From: Myxococcus sp.
Lineage (GTDB): Bacteria; Myxococcota; Myxococcia; Myxococcales; Myxococcaceae
Reading direction: 5' to 3'
DNA length: 56,472 nucleotides
Assembly (NCBI GenBank): GCA_014879945.1
Contig: JACSRE010000442.1
Coordinates: forward strand, 1-56,472
Shown: in pieces, positions 33,785 to 44,988 of the stretch
How the letters are laid out: the number at the start of each line of letters is the position of its first letter
Position numbering within the stretch: position 1 is the stretch's first letter
Notes under the pieces: generated by a model
Told to the model about the DNA's origin: nothing
What the model saw: the letters and a program-made list of their open reading frames with translations, nothing else
Databases searched by the model: none
Translations under genes and position numbers: made by a program

Positions 33785-34639
33785 CTACATGTGCGCGAGG
33801 AGCGCCTCGGCGAACCGGCCCGCGGCCTCTGGGTGCAGGCGGAAGAAGAGCTCGGGCTCGACCACCTCGAGCTCCATGAGGCGAAGGCCGCCGTCGTCGT
33901 CGACCCCGTCGACCCGCGCGTAGAGCGCTGATGGCACCGCGAGGTCCACGACCCGCTGCGCGGCCTTGAGGAGCGTCAACGGGGGAGCGGCCAGGCGGCT
34001 GGTGCCGCCGTGCTCTGCCTGCACGCGGAAGTCGCCCTCGCGCGGGGCCTTGCGCACGGCGTGGGAGAAGCGCCCCGAGAAGAAGACGAACGACCACTCG
34101 CCCTCGCGCTCGATGCCCTCGAGGTACGGCTGCAGCATCCACTCCGAGTCCACCTCGTACCGTCGCGCGGCGTCGACGGCCTGCTGGACCTGCCCTGCTT
34201 CGAAGCGGTGCGCGCCCGCGGCGTTGGCGGTGAAGGACGGCTTGAGCACCGCGCGGCTCCAGCCTCGCTCGGCGAGGGCGGCCGGCACCTCGTGGAGCCG
34301 CTCGGGCGTGAAGAACACCGTCGGCACCGTCTCGACGCCCAGCGCCCCGAGGTGCCGGAAGTACGTCTTGTCGGCGAAGCGGCTGAGCAGCGCGGGCGGG
34401 TTGAAGACGCGCACCGGGGTGGTCGAGAGCCCCGCCAGGTAGGCGCGGAACGCAGGCCGGTGTCGGTACCAGTCCCATGGAGAACGAAGGACGAGGGCGT
34501 CGAAGGCGCTGGCGTCGAGCGGGGCGTTCCACACCACCGGTGACACCGACGCGCCCCGCGCCTCGAGCGCGCGCGCGGCGAGCAGGTCGTCGTCGGCGAG
34601 CCCGTCGAGGAACTGCGCGGTGACGAAGCCGATGCGCAC
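33785..34639 (-). CDS. ATP-grasp-fold ligase-like protein
   Basis: The protein has 284 residues from GTG 34639. 'ALVLRSPWDWYRHRPAFRAYL' followed by 'PALLSRFADKTYFRHLGALGV' matches the substrate/pre-ATP domain of a bacterial ATP-grasp group that includes cycloserine-biosynthesis DcsG and glutathione-synthetase-like proteins. 'AVLKPSFTANAAGAHRF' is the phosphate-loop lysine strand. 'LYARVDGVDDDGGLRLMELEVVEPELFF' carries the metal ligands (E-x-E-x-x-x-x-E). It probably joins a carboxylate to an amine with ATP; the product is unknown. It begins 14 bases after the GAF gene and may be co-transcribed with the Rossmann oxidoreductase upstream. Confidence 0.85.
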   Translation of the reverse strand: MRIGFVTAQFLDGLADDDLLAARALEARGASVSPVVWNAPLDASAFDALVLRSPWDWYRHRPAFRAYLAGLSTTPVRVFNPPALLSRFADKTYFRHLGALGVETVPTVFFTPERLHEVPAALAERGWSRAVLKPSFTANAAGAHRFEAGQVQQAVDAARRYEVDSEWMLQPYLEGIEREGEWSFVFFSGRFSHAVRKAPREGDFRVQAEHGGTSRLAAPPLTLLKAAQRVVDLAVPSALYARVDGVDDDGGLRLMELEVVEPELFFRLHPEAAGRFAEALLAHM

Positions 34640-34653
34640 CGAGGGAGCTCGCC

Positions 34654-35361
34654 TCAGCGCAGCGGCAGGTGGCTGGCGACCTCGAGGGCCAGCGCGGCCA
34701 CCCAGCCGAGCCGCTCCTCGTCGAAGGCCCCCACGGTGGAGTGCTCGGCGTCGACGATGCCCACCACGGTGCCGTCGGTGGCGAAGATCGGCAGGCACGC
34801 CTCGCTGCGCACCGTGGGGCTGCACTCGTAGTAGGCGCCGCCAGCGCGCGCGTGGGCCTGCACGTCGTCGATGACGCGGGCCGTGCCGGTCCTGGCCACC
34901 GCCACGTTGGTGCTGCGCTGCTCGAAGTCGTCGGTGAGCGGGAACTCGGCGCGGCTGGGGGCGCCGCGCGAGGCGAGCTTCACCAGGGCGGGGCCCGAGG
35001 GCCGCTGCCGGCGCTGGTACACGCCCAGCCAGTCGATGGGGCAGCGCTCCAGCACGCGCTCGAGGAAGCCCGACATCACCATCAGCGAGAGCGTGTTGCG
35101 CATGCCGCGGCCGCCGAGCGCGGCGGCGAGGTCGTACGGCTCGGGCTCGAGCTCGTCGACGAGGCTGCACGTCCCGTCGGCCGAGAGCTTCGGCACCGGG
35201 TAGGCGTAGAGCCGGGCGAGCGCGTGCGGCGTGGCGGGAATGGAGGCCTTGCGCGTCTCGTCGAGCACGCCCCACAGCGCCGTCTGGGCCGCGCGCACCA
35301 ACTGCTCGGACAACGAGAGCCCGGCCCGGGTGAGGTAGTCGCGTGGTTCCATGCGAGGCAT
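34654..35361 (-). CDS. GAF-domain protein
   Basis: The protein has 235 residues from ATG 35361; ATG 35352 is equally possible. The N-terminal about 95 residues are helical and match no family I recognise. The rest is a GAF domain: 'DWLGVYQRR', 'SRAEFPLTDDFEQRSTNVAVARTG', 'YYECSPTVRSEACLPIF', 'VVGIVDAEHSTVGAFDEERLGWVAALA'. The C-terminal wording resembles free-methionine-R-sulfoxide reductases, with Cys residues in 'YECSPT' and 'SEACLPI'. The characteristic upstream 'GxC' segment is missing, however, so a sensory role is more likely than reductase activity. It lies between the Rossmann oxidoreductase (37 bases) and the ATP-grasp gene (14 bases). Confidence 0.8.
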   Translation of the reverse strand: MPRMEPRDYLTRAGLSLSEQLVRAAQTALWGVLDETRKASIPATPHALARLYAYPVPKLSADGTCSLVDELEPEPYDLAAALGGRGMRNTLSLMVMSGFLERVLERCPIDWLGVYQRRQRPSGPALVKLASRGAPSRAEFPLTDDFEQRSTNVAVARTGTARVIDDVQAHARAGGAYYECSPTVRSEACLPIFATDGTVVGIVDAEHSTVGAFDEERLGWVAALALEVASHLPLR

Positions 35362-35398
35362 GGTGGCCCGCCGGCTGCCGGCCGACAAGGCGCGACCT

Positions 35399-36634
35399 TC
35401 AGCGCTTGCCGGGAAAGGCGTCGAACGTCATGCCCGCGCCGCGCAGCCGCTCCACCAGCGGCATGCCCAACGCCGTCGCGGGCGTCAGCACGCCAGCGCG
35501 CGGGGGCAGCTTCGCCTCGTCTTGCGCCAGGCAGAGGGCGGCGTGTGACAGCATCTTCGCGGTCTCGCCGTAGCCCGGGTCCGAGGTGCCGACGACCTTC
35601 GCGTGGAGGCGCTCGCCCTCGACGGTCTCGCCCTCGAACCGGAACTTGAACGAGCCGGCGTCGCGGGCGGCCTTGTCGGGGCCTTCGCCCGGCTTCGGGA
35701 GCAGCCGCCGCGCCAGGGCGCGGGTGGGCTTGAAGGCCTGTGAGGCCAGCAGCGCGCCCATGCCCGCCGTCAGCATCGCGCCGTAGGCCAGGCCCTTGAG
35801 CCCCTTTCTCAGCGACGTCACCTCGCGGTACTCGAGCTCCCGCCCGTAGAGGTAGCCGAGCAGCGCGTTCGAGCGCCGCACCACCCGCGTGTTGACGCTC
35901 GCCATCACGAAGGGCGCCGTCCACGTCTCGAGGAGGTCGTCGTAGCGGACCGCCGCGAGGTCGCGCTGGCGCCCCAGGTCGGGCTCCTTCGCGCGGTCGG
36001 GGCTCAGCGCGTACGGGTCGCCCATCAGCCGCCGCACCGCGCGGTCGGCCATGGCCTCTTCGACGCCGTGGAGGAGCGAGGCCACGGTGCCGCCGCTGAA
36101 GCCGCCCTTGAGGCTCACCGCGACCGCGACGTGCTTGAACCGGCCCGAGAGGCCGCGCGACTTCGCGAACTCGTGCAGCGTCAGCAGGCCGAGGTCCGAC
36201 GGGATCGAGTCGAAGCCGCAGGTGTGCACGATGCGCGCGCCCGACGCCTTCGCGAGGTCGTCGGCGAGGTCGATGGAGCGGCGCATGAACTGGGGCTCGC
36301 CGGTGAGATCGCAGTAGTGCGTGCCCGCGCGCGCGCAGACCTCGACGAGGGGCAGGCCGTACTTCGCGTAGGGCCCCACGGTGGTGCAGAGCACGCGGGT
36401 CGCCTCGGCGATGGCGCGCAGCGAGGCCGGATCGGCGCTGTCACCGAGCAACACGCCGAAGCGTGCCCCCGCCGCGCCCAGCCCGCGCTTCACCTCGTCG
36501 AGCTTGTCGCGGTTGCGCCCCGCGAGCGCGATGCGCACCTCGGGCGGGGCGTGTTGAGAGAGGTACTCGGCGACGAGGGCGCCGGTGAAGCCGGTCGCGC
36601 CGAAGAGAACGAGGTCCCACGTGCGGGTCGTCAT
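35399..36634 (-). CDS. Saccharopine-dehydrogenase-like/trans-acting enoyl reductase
   Basis: The protein has 411 residues from ATG 36634. The N-terminus is a Rossmann fold ('LVLFGATGFTGALVAEYLS'), followed by 'IALAGRNRDKLDEV' and 'VLCTTVGPYAKYGLPLVEVCARAGTHYCDLTGEPQF', signatures of the saccharopine dehydrogenase NADP-binding family. 'IVHTCGFDSIPSDLG' is also typical. Within this family the closest type I recognise is the trans-acting enoyl reductase group that works with polyketide synthases, but no polyketide genes are nearby. It is the first gene of a five-gene minus-strand run and is divergent from the small protein at 36701. Confidence 0.9.
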   Translation of the reverse strand: MTTRTWDLVLFGATGFTGALVAEYLSQHAPPEVRIALAGRNRDKLDEVKRGLGAAGARFGVLLGDSADPASLRAIAEATRVLCTTVGPYAKYGLPLVEVCARAGTHYCDLTGEPQFMRRSIDLADDLAKASGARIVHTCGFDSIPSDLGLLTLHEFAKSRGLSGRFKHVAVAVSLKGGFSGGTVASLLHGVEEAMADRAVRRLMGDPYALSPDRAKEPDLGRQRDLAAVRYDDLLETWTAPFVMASVNTRVVRRSNALLGYLYGRELEYREVTSLRKGLKGLAYGAMLTAGMGALLASQAFKPTRALARRLLPKPGEGPDKAARDAGSFKFRFEGETVEGERLHAKVVGTSDPGYGETAKMLSHAALCLAQDEAKLPPRAGVLTPATALGMPLVERLRGAGMTFDAFPGKR

Positions 36635-36687
36635 GTCGGGCAGGCGTGTAACGGCGCCGGCGGGCGAACGCGAGCCCATGGTTGGGC

Positions 36688-36693
36688 TAACCT
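36688..36693 (+). promoter_or_regulatory. Candidate -10 element (TAACCT)
   Basis: TAACCT lies 7 bases before ATG 36701. An AGCCCA-TGGT-TGGGCT inverted repeat (36673-36688) overlaps its left edge and could be an operator controlling the divergent pair. Confidence 0.35.
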
Positions 36694-36700
36694 GCGCGCC

Positions 36701-37111
36701 ATGGTCACCGTGATGCTCAGCCTCCTGCTCGCAGCCGGTGACGCCGACGAGGTCGCCGCCCTGGTGAAGCGCGCGCAGGCCTTCGCGGTCAAGCCCGAGG
36801 CCACCTGGGCCGAGGCCCACTACTTCGAGTACAGCGACGGCGTGGCCGCGTGGCGCAAGCAGGCCAGGGCGCTGCAGGAGCGCCCGACGCTCACCCGGCG
36901 CGACGCCGTCAAGCTCCTCGAGGCGCACCGGCGCGTCGTGGAGAACTACCGCGCGCTGCTGGCCGTGCAGCCGGTGCCGAAGTCGATGACCGCGCTGGGC
37001 GAGCAGGCCGTGGCGGTGTGGAAGGACTCCATCTCGAAGTGGATGCGGGCCCTCGACGCCGAGGCCGCGGCCCTCAAAGAAGAGGCGCGCCGCCGGGCCA
37101 GTTCGCGCTGA
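36701..37111 (+). CDS. Small helical secreted or exported protein, unknown
   Basis: The protein has 136 residues. A short hydrophobic N-terminus (MVTVMLSLLLAAGDA) may be a signal peptide. The rest is predicted helical, with 'EAHYFEYSDGVAAWRKQARALQ', a 'LLEAHRRVVENYRALLAVQ' helix and a strongly basic/acidic C-terminal coiled segment. There are no cysteines or catalytic motifs. It starts a plus-strand run with the V4R-like protein (43 bases) and the ABC ATPase. A -10-like element lies immediately upstream. Confidence 0.7.
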   Translation: MVTVMLSLLLAAGDADEVAALVKRAQAFAVKPEATWAEAHYFEYSDGVAAWRKQARALQERPTLTRRDAVKLLEAHRRVVENYRALLAVQPVPKSMTALGEQAVAVWKDSISKWMRALDAEAAALKEEARRRASSR

Positions 37112-37154
37112 GCAGGGCAGAGCGGCTATCGTCACCCCAGCCCCGGGGCCCGTG

Positions 37155-37712
37155 ATGGCGCATTGCAAAGGCATCGCCGTGCTCGCCCGCCTCAAGTGGG
37201 TGCAACAGCACCACGGCGACGAGGGCAGCGCGCGGCTGCGCGAGGCGCTCCCCGGCCCCACGCGCGAGGTGGTGGACCGCCACGTCTTGCCGCACGGCTG
37301 GGTGCCGATGGAGCACTTCATCGCCCTCAACGTCACCGCCGACCGGCTCTTCGGCGCCGGCGACCTCGCCTTGTGCAAGGTGATGGGCGCGTGGGCGGCC
37401 GCCGAGACGCTGCCGAAGCTGTTCCGCCTCTTCTACCGGCTCGGCTCCCCCACCTTCATCTTCGAGCGCGCCGGCAAGCTGTGGAGCGCCCACTACGACT
37501 CGGGCCACCTCGAGCTCGCCGAGCCAGCCGACACCAGCTGCCGCCTTCGCCTCTCGGCCTTCGCGCAGCCCCACCGCGCGCACTGCCTCTCGGTGCTGGG
37601 CTGGGCCGGCAAGTCGGTCGAGCTGGCGGGCTCGACCCTGCTCGAGGCTGACGAGGTGAAGTGCCGCGCCCGCGGCGACGAGACCTGCGAGATGATGCTG
37701 CGATGGACGTGA
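37155..37712 (+). CDS. V4R/heme-NO-binding-like domain protein (DUF2378-type)
   Basis: The protein has 185 residues from ATG 37155; a GTG directly in front at 37152 is the alternative start. The fold signature 'RLFGAGDLALCKVMGAWAAAETLPKLFRLFYR' and the terminal 'DEVKCRARGDETCEMML' (C-x-A/R-G-D-x-x-C) resemble V4R and HNOB domains and the Myxococcus paralogue family annotated as DUF2378. Such domains bind small ligands or heme and often modulate signalling proteins. The gene lies 4 bases before the ABC ATPase gene, so the two are probably co-translated, and the V4R protein may regulate it or act with it (inference). Confidence 0.8.
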   Translation: MAHCKGIAVLARLKWVQQHHGDEGSARLREALPGPTREVVDRHVLPHGWVPMEHFIALNVTADRLFGAGDLALCKVMGAWAAAETLPKLFRLFYRLGSPTFIFERAGKLWSAHYDSGHLELAEPADTSCRLRLSAFAQPHRAHCLSVLGWAGKSVELAGSTLLEADEVKCRARGDETCEMMLRWT

Positions 37713-37716
37713 CGAG

Positions 37717-38472
37717 GTGAAGGCCATCATCGAGCTGCGCGAGGTGCACAAGGCCTTCGGCGACAACCAGGTGCTCAAGGGCGTCTCGCTCGCCATCGAA
37801 GAAGGAGAGACCTTCGTGCTCCTGGGCCGCTCGGGCTCGGGCAAGACGGTGCTGCTCAAGCTCATCGAGGGCCTGATGCAGCCCGACGCCGGCGAGGTGC
37901 TGCTCGACGGCCAGGACCTGGGCACCGCCACGGGCAAGGCGCTGCGGGAGCTGCGAGGCCTGTTGGGCATTCAGTTTCAGTCGGGCGCCCTCTTCGACTC
38001 GATGAGCGTGTTCGACAACGTCGCCTTCCCCCTGCGCGAGCGCAAGCTGCTGCCTTCCCGCGAGGCCATCGAGGAGCGCGTGCACCAGACGCTCACCCTG
38101 GTGGGCCTGGCGAGCGCCGCCCACAAGCTCCCGGGGGAGCTCTCGGGCGGCATGCGCACCCGGCTCGCCTTCGCCCGGGCCTACGGCGTGCGCCCGAAGA
38201 TCCTGCTCTGCGACGACCCCACCGCCGGGCTCGACCCGCTGCTGACCGAGGCCATCGACGAGGCGCTGCTCGTCGGGAAGAAGGAGCTCGCGGCCACCAT
38301 TCTGCTCGTCACCAACAGCCTGCCGTCGGCCTTCCAGCTGGGAGACCGCCTGGGCCTGCTGCACGAGGGGCGGCTGGTCGAGGTCGGGGCCCCCGCGCAG
38401 TTCAAGCAGTCGCCGCACCCCGCGGTGCAGGCCTTCCTGCACGACTGGCTCGAGCGCCGCGCCGAGCACTGA
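37717..38472 (+). CDS. MlaF-like ABC ATPase with altered catalytic residues
   Basis: The protein has 251 residues from GTG 37717. Walker A is 'GRSGSGKT' (37-44), the Q-loop is 'IQFQSGALFDSMSVFDNVAFPL' around Gln88, a wording typical of the lipid-transport MlaF group, and the signature is 'LSGGM' (142-146). Walker B reads 'ILLCDDP': the usual catalytic Glu is Asp167. The H-loop reads 'LLVTNSLPSAF': the usual switch His is Asn200. No MlaE permease or MCE-domain gene is adjacent. The protein should bind ATP, but hydrolysis may be slow or absent. It is the last gene of the run that includes the V4R-like protein and converges on acnA. Confidence 0.9.
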   Translation: MKAIIELREVHKAFGDNQVLKGVSLAIEEGETFVLLGRSGSGKTVLLKLIEGLMQPDAGEVLLDGQDLGTATGKALRELRGLLGIQFQSGALFDSMSVFDNVAFPLRERKLLPSREAIEERVHQTLTLVGLASAAHKLPGELSGGMRTRLAFARAYGVRPKILLCDDPTAGLDPLLTEAIDEALLVGKKELAATILLVTNSLPSAFQLGDRLGLLHEGRLVEVGAPAQFKQSPHPAVQAFLHDWLERRAEH

Positions 38473-38481
38473 AACGGCGAC

Positions 38482-38511
38482 GGGCGCCGCTCCGTCGAGG
38501 AGGCGACGCCC
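38482..38511. terminator. Probable bidirectional hairpin between the ABC ATPase and acnA
   Basis: GGGCG...CTCC and GGAG...CGCCC form an imperfect GC-rich stem between the two convergent genes, 10 bases after the ABC stop. No clear T-run follows on either strand. Confidence 0.45.
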
Positions 38512-38537
38512 GCCTGTTCCCGCCGGGGAGGAGCCGG

Positions 38538-41225
<2,688 letters not shown>

Positions 41226-41228
41226 GGC

Positions 41229-41248
41229 CAGAGCGTTATTTCGCTCTG
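41229..41248 (-). promoter_or_regulatory. Hairpin immediately upstream of acnA
   Basis: CAGAGCG-AAATAA-CGCTCTG has perfect 7-base arms and a 6-base AT-rich loop. On the mRNA it ends 3 bases before the acnA ATG, where an SD sequence would be expected, and no SD is visible. It could serve as an RNA switch or protein site for translational control, or as the end of the kinase transcript. Confidence 0.45.
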
Positions 41249-41273
41249 CCTCGTCGAGCGCAACGAAAGACGC

Positions 41274-44200
41274 TCACCCCAGCGCGGTGGCGACCGCGTC
41301 GAGCAGGGTGGCCGGGGTGAAGGGCTTCTGGAGCAGCTGCAGCTTCCCGTCTCTCACCCCGCTGCGCATCACGGTGTCGTCGGTGTAGCCCGACATGAAC
41401 AGCACCTTCAGCCCCGGCACGCGCGCCAGCAGCTCGTCGGCCAGCTCGCGCCCGCCGCCGTCGGGCATCACCATGTCGGTGAGCAGCAGGTCGAGGTGGG
41501 CGATGGTCGCCACCAGGGCGCGCGCCTCGGTGGTGCCGGCCGCGACGTGCACCTGGTAGCCCGCGCCGCGCAAGAGGCGCTGCGCCACCTCGCGCACCGG
41601 CGCGTCGTCTTCGACCAGCAGCACCACGCCCCTGCCGGCGGGGCGCTTCGTCGGCTGGCGCGGCGCCTCGGCTTGCGGGGCGCCTTCGAAGACGGGCAGC
41701 CAGACCGAGAAGGTCGCGCCCTGGCCCGGGGTCGAGCGCACGGTGATGGTGCCGCCGGTCTGCCGGGCGATGCCGTAGCTCGTCGAGAGCCCCAGGCCCG
41801 TGCCCTTGCCCGGGCCCTTGGTGGTGAAGAAGGGCTCGAAGAGCCGCTCCTGCACCTCGGGCGAGATGCCGAGGCCCTCGTCCGTCACGGCCAGGCACAC
41901 CCAGGCGCCCGCGGGGAGCTCCGGCGGCCGCGCGGGCGACGCCGCCGCGTGCAGCGCCGTCGTCACCACGAGCCGCCCGCCCGAGGGCATGGCGTCACGC
42001 GCGTTGACGCACAGGTTCATCACCACCTGCGCCAGCAGCGCCGGGTCGGCCTTCACGCGCGGCAGGCCCTCGGCGAGCGAGAGCGAGAGGGCGATGGGCT
42101 CGCCCAGCAGCGGCTTGAGCAACCCCTCGAGGCCCCGCACCGTCGCGTTCACGTCGACGTCGCTCAGCTTCATCACCTGCTTCCGGCTGAAGGCCAGCAG
42201 CTGCGCCGTCAGCGCCCCGGCGCGGGTGGCGGCGTCGCGAATGTCGCGCAGGTCGTCGCGGTCAGGGTCCTCGTCGGAGCGCCCCGCCAGCATCAGCTCC
42301 ACCACGCTCAAGATGACGGTGAGCAGGTTGTTGAAGTCGTGGGCCACGCCGCCAGCCAGCTGGCCGAGCGCCTCGAGCTTCTGGCTGTGCCGCAGCTCGG
42401 CCTCGGTGCGCTGCAAGACCTCGAGCGCGTTCGTCACCTCTCGGTAGAGCTGCGCGTTTCGAATCGCCTGGGCGGTGCGGTCGGCCAGGTCAGCGAGGTA
42501 GCGCTTCTCGTCATCGTCGAAGCCAGCCCCGGCGGTGCGCGCCACCGCCAGCATGCCCTCGGTCTTGCCGTGCGCGCGCAGCGGCTGGAGGAGCACCGCC
42601 GAGAGCTCGACCCCGCCCAGCATCGACGCGGTGCCTGAAGAGACCTGCTGCCGCAGGACCGCGCCGGGCAGCTCCACCACGTCGCCGCCCAGTACCCGCA
42701 GCCCGAGGGGCCCGGCGAGGAAGGGCGCCGCGAACCGGCTGGCGAAGTCGCGCAGCGCGGCGGTGTGGGCGAACGAGGCCGACGCCTGCACCTGAGGCGG
42801 CGCCCCGCTCGTCACCAGGAACACCACGCAGAGCTGGTCGGGCGCCAGCGCGGCGAGCCGGGCGGCGTTCTCGAGGATGCGGGACAGGTCGAAGCTCGCC
42901 TCGGCCAGGTCGCGGGCGAGCTCCGCCGCGGCCTGGCTGAACGAGGCCTGGCGCGCCAGGCGCAGCTGCAGGGCGCTGGCGTCGTCGACGCGCTGGAGGA
43001 TGGTCAGGCGCGCGGGCTCGCCGTCGATGTCCACCGGCTGTGGCACGTGCACCGCGTCGACGAGCACCTCCTCGGTCGGCCCGCGAACCCGGAAGCGCCG
43101 CGGCGGGAGCGCCTCGCCCTGCGCGAGCGCCTCGAGGCGGGGCGTCGCGACGGGAAGGTCTTCGGGCGGCGCGAAGTCCAGCAGCGAGCGGTTCACCAGC
43201 GCCTCGGGCGAGGGCGCGCCGAGCAGCCGGGTCACCACCGGGTTCGCCCACACCACCTGGGCGGCCCGGGTGGCGACCACCCCCACCGGCATCGCGTTCA
43301 TCACCGACTGCAGCGTGGCCGCGGCCCGCTTCAGCTGGCGTTGGGCGGCGTGCTCGTCAGTCATGTCGCGGAAGACGAGCACCACGCCTTGCAGCGCCCC
43401 GTCTCCGCCCCTCACCGGCGCGCCGCTGTCGGCGATGGGCCGCTCCCGCCCGCCGCGGTCGACCAGCAGCGTGTGGTTGGCCAGGCCCACCACCACGCCC
43501 TCCCGGAGCACCCGGTGCACCGGGCTCTCGACCCGCGCCCGGCTCTCTTCGTTGATGATGTGGAAGACGCGCTCCACCGGCTGGCCCTTCGCCTCGCTCG
43601 AGCTCCAGCCCGTCAGCTGCTCGGCGACGGGGTTGAGGCGCGCCACCAGGCCCCGCGCGTCGGTGAGCAACACCGCGTCGCCGATGGAGTCGAGGGTGAT
43701 GCCCAGGTCGAGCTCGTGGCGAGACACCGTCGCGGTGAAGCGCAGCACGCCGGCCAGCAGCAGCGCCACCGCGGGCACCAACACCTGAGAGATGGTGAGC
43801 GCCGCGGCCCGCGCCGCCTCGCCGCCGAGGTGGACGACGGCGAGCGCGCCGAGCCACGGCACCGCCACCATCAGCACCGCGAGGCGGCGACCCAACGCCG
43901 CCGCCGCCCCCGGCCCGAGCAGCGCCCGGGTGAGCGGCCCTTCTCTGGTGTGGAGCAGCACCGCCGCGCTGGCCAGGAGCAGCGCCAGGGCCGTGGGCAG
44001 CGCCATGGTGCTCCACACCGCCGAGCCGCCCAGCGAGGGCAGCCCCAGCGTGTAGCCCGCGAGCCCGACGGCAGCGACGGCGAGGGCGGCCGTGGCGGCA
44101 GCCTGGGCCAGGCCCAGCAGCGCCGGCCGGGCGAGGGCGAACGTCACCCCGAGGGCCACCAGCGCCAGGGCCGACGCGGTGGCCACCGACATGCGCTGGG

Positions 44201-44510
44201 GGAGCCCCGAGCGCCACCACAGGTGGTCGATGCCCGGTGACCACCCCGCGAGCGTGCTGGCCACCGTGGTGAGCCCGATGCCGAGCGACACCGCCGCCGT
44301 CGTCAGCGCAGGCCACCGCCGCCCCCTCGACAGGAAGAGCAGGCCGGCCGCCACCGAGAGCAACCCGAGCGCGGTGTTCGGCTTCGTCGGAGAGGGGCCG
44401 GCGCCGAAGGTGCGCAGCGCCTCGACGTCGAAGACCCAGCCCGCGATGCCCAGGAGCGCGAGGACGCCAGTGAGGGTGGCGAGGGCCGCGGTGGTGGACT
44501 GCTTGCGCAT
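41274..44510 (-). CDS. Large membrane hybrid sensor kinase: PAS, PAS, GAF, HisKA, receiver
   Basis: From ATG 44510, preceded by a G-rich stretch, the protein has 1,078 residues. The N-terminal about 260 residues form six to eight hydrophobic helices without a recognised name (MASE-like). Two PAS domains follow; the first contains 'DAVLLTDARGLVARLNPVAEQLTGW'. A GAF domain (about 530-700) precedes HisKA with 'AGGVAHDFNNLLTVILSVVEL'. The HATPase has 'NLCVNARDAM', 'DEGLGIS' and 'GKGTGLGLSTSYGI'. The receiver has 'LVEDDAPVR', 'LLLTDMVMPDGGG' and 'LQKPFTP'. The final layer lacks an output domain, so phosphate must pass to another protein. It lies upstream of acnA. Confidence 0.92.
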   Translation of the reverse strand: MRKQSTTAALATLTGVLALLGIAGWVFDVEALRTFGAGPSPTKPNTALGLLSVAAGLLFLSRGRRWPALTTAAVSLGIGLTTVASTLAGWSPGIDHLWWRSGLPQRMSVATASALALVALGVTFALARPALLGLAQAAATAALAVAAVGLAGYTLGLPSLGGSAVWSTMALPTALALLLASAAVLLHTREGPLTRALLGPGAAAALGRRLAVLMVAVPWLGALAVVHLGGEAARAAALTISQVLVPAVALLLAGVLRFTATVSRHELDLGITLDSIGDAVLLTDARGLVARLNPVAEQLTGWSSSEAKGQPVERVFHIINEESRARVESPVHRVLREGVVVGLANHTLLVDRGGRERPIADSGAPVRGGDGALQGVVLVFRDMTDEHAAQRQLKRAAATLQSVMNAMPVGVVATRAAQVVWANPVVTRLLGAPSPEALVNRSLLDFAPPEDLPVATPRLEALAQGEALPPRRFRVRGPTEEVLVDAVHVPQPVDIDGEPARLTILQRVDDASALQLRLARQASFSQAAAELARDLAEASFDLSRILENAARLAALAPDQLCVVFLVTSGAPPQVQASASFAHTAALRDFASRFAAPFLAGPLGLRVLGGDVVELPGAVLRQQVSSGTASMLGGVELSAVLLQPLRAHGKTEGMLAVARTAGAGFDDDEKRYLADLADRTAQAIRNAQLYREVTNALEVLQRTEAELRHSQKLEALGQLAGGVAHDFNNLLTVILSVVELMLAGRSDEDPDRDDLRDIRDAATRAGALTAQLLAFSRKQVMKLSDVDVNATVRGLEGLLKPLLGEPIALSLSLAEGLPRVKADPALLAQVVMNLCVNARDAMPSGGRLVVTTALHAAASPARPPELPAGAWVCLAVTDEGLGISPEVQERLFEPFFTTKGPGKGTGLGLSTSYGIARQTGGTITVRSTPGQGATFSVWLPVFEGAPQAEAPRQPTKRPAGRGVVLLVEDDAPVREVAQRLLRGAGYQVHVAAGTTEARALVATIAHLDLLLTDMVMPDGGGRELADELLARVPGLKVLFMSGYTDDTVMRSGVRDGKLQLLQKPFTPATLLDAVATALG

Positions 44511-44585
44511 CGAGCCCCCCCGCTGGCGTCGGCCAGCGCCTTCCACCCCACCACAGTCAGCGCGCGGTGCTGCCCATCGGCAGCC

Positions 44586-44984
44586 TCAGCCTACCCGCTG
44601 CGGGTCGACCGTCATCACCCCGCTGGCCGGCACCGCCTCGGCCAGCTTGTTGAGCTCGTCTTGCAGCACCAGCACCGCGGCGACCCACGTCACGCCCACC
44701 ACCAGGCTCGCGAGGTCGAGCACCAGCACCAGCGTCGACTTGTCCTCATGGGCCCCGCGCCACGCCTTCATCTGCTCGGTGACGAGCTGCGCGTTGCGGT
44801 AGTGCGCGTAGATGCCGAAGAGCCCGCACGTCACCAGCGTCAGCAGCACCTCGAGGCCCGGGTTCAGGTCTCGGCGGGTGACGGCCTTGAGCTCGTCGGT
44901 CGTCTTGTACTGCCAGATGAGGGCGTAGATGCCGCAGGTGAAGAAGGTCAGCAGCCCCACCACCACCAGGTCTCGTCTCGTCAT
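44586..44984 (-). CDS. DUF4234-like membrane protein
   Basis: The protein has 132 residues. The N-terminus 'MTRRDLVVVGLLTFFTCGIYALIWQYKTTDEL' carries the C-G-I-Y motif of DUF4234. A second 'LLTLVTCGLFGIYAHYRN' repeats it. Three to four hydrophobic helices are visible. Family function is unknown. It is the last gene of a compact set (two WYL regulators, FHA protein, this), 4 bases after the FHA gene. Co-expression with an FHA protein suggests a membrane partner in a phosphothreonine-dependent assembly (inference). Confidence 0.85.
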   Translation of the reverse strand: MTRRDLVVVGLLTFFTCGIYALIWQYKTTDELKAVTRRDLNPGLEVLLTLVTCGLFGIYAHYRNAQLVTEQMKAWRGAHEDKSTLVLVLDLASLVVGVTWVAAVLVLQDELNKLAEAVPASGVMTVDPQRVG

Positions 44985-44988
44985 CGGT

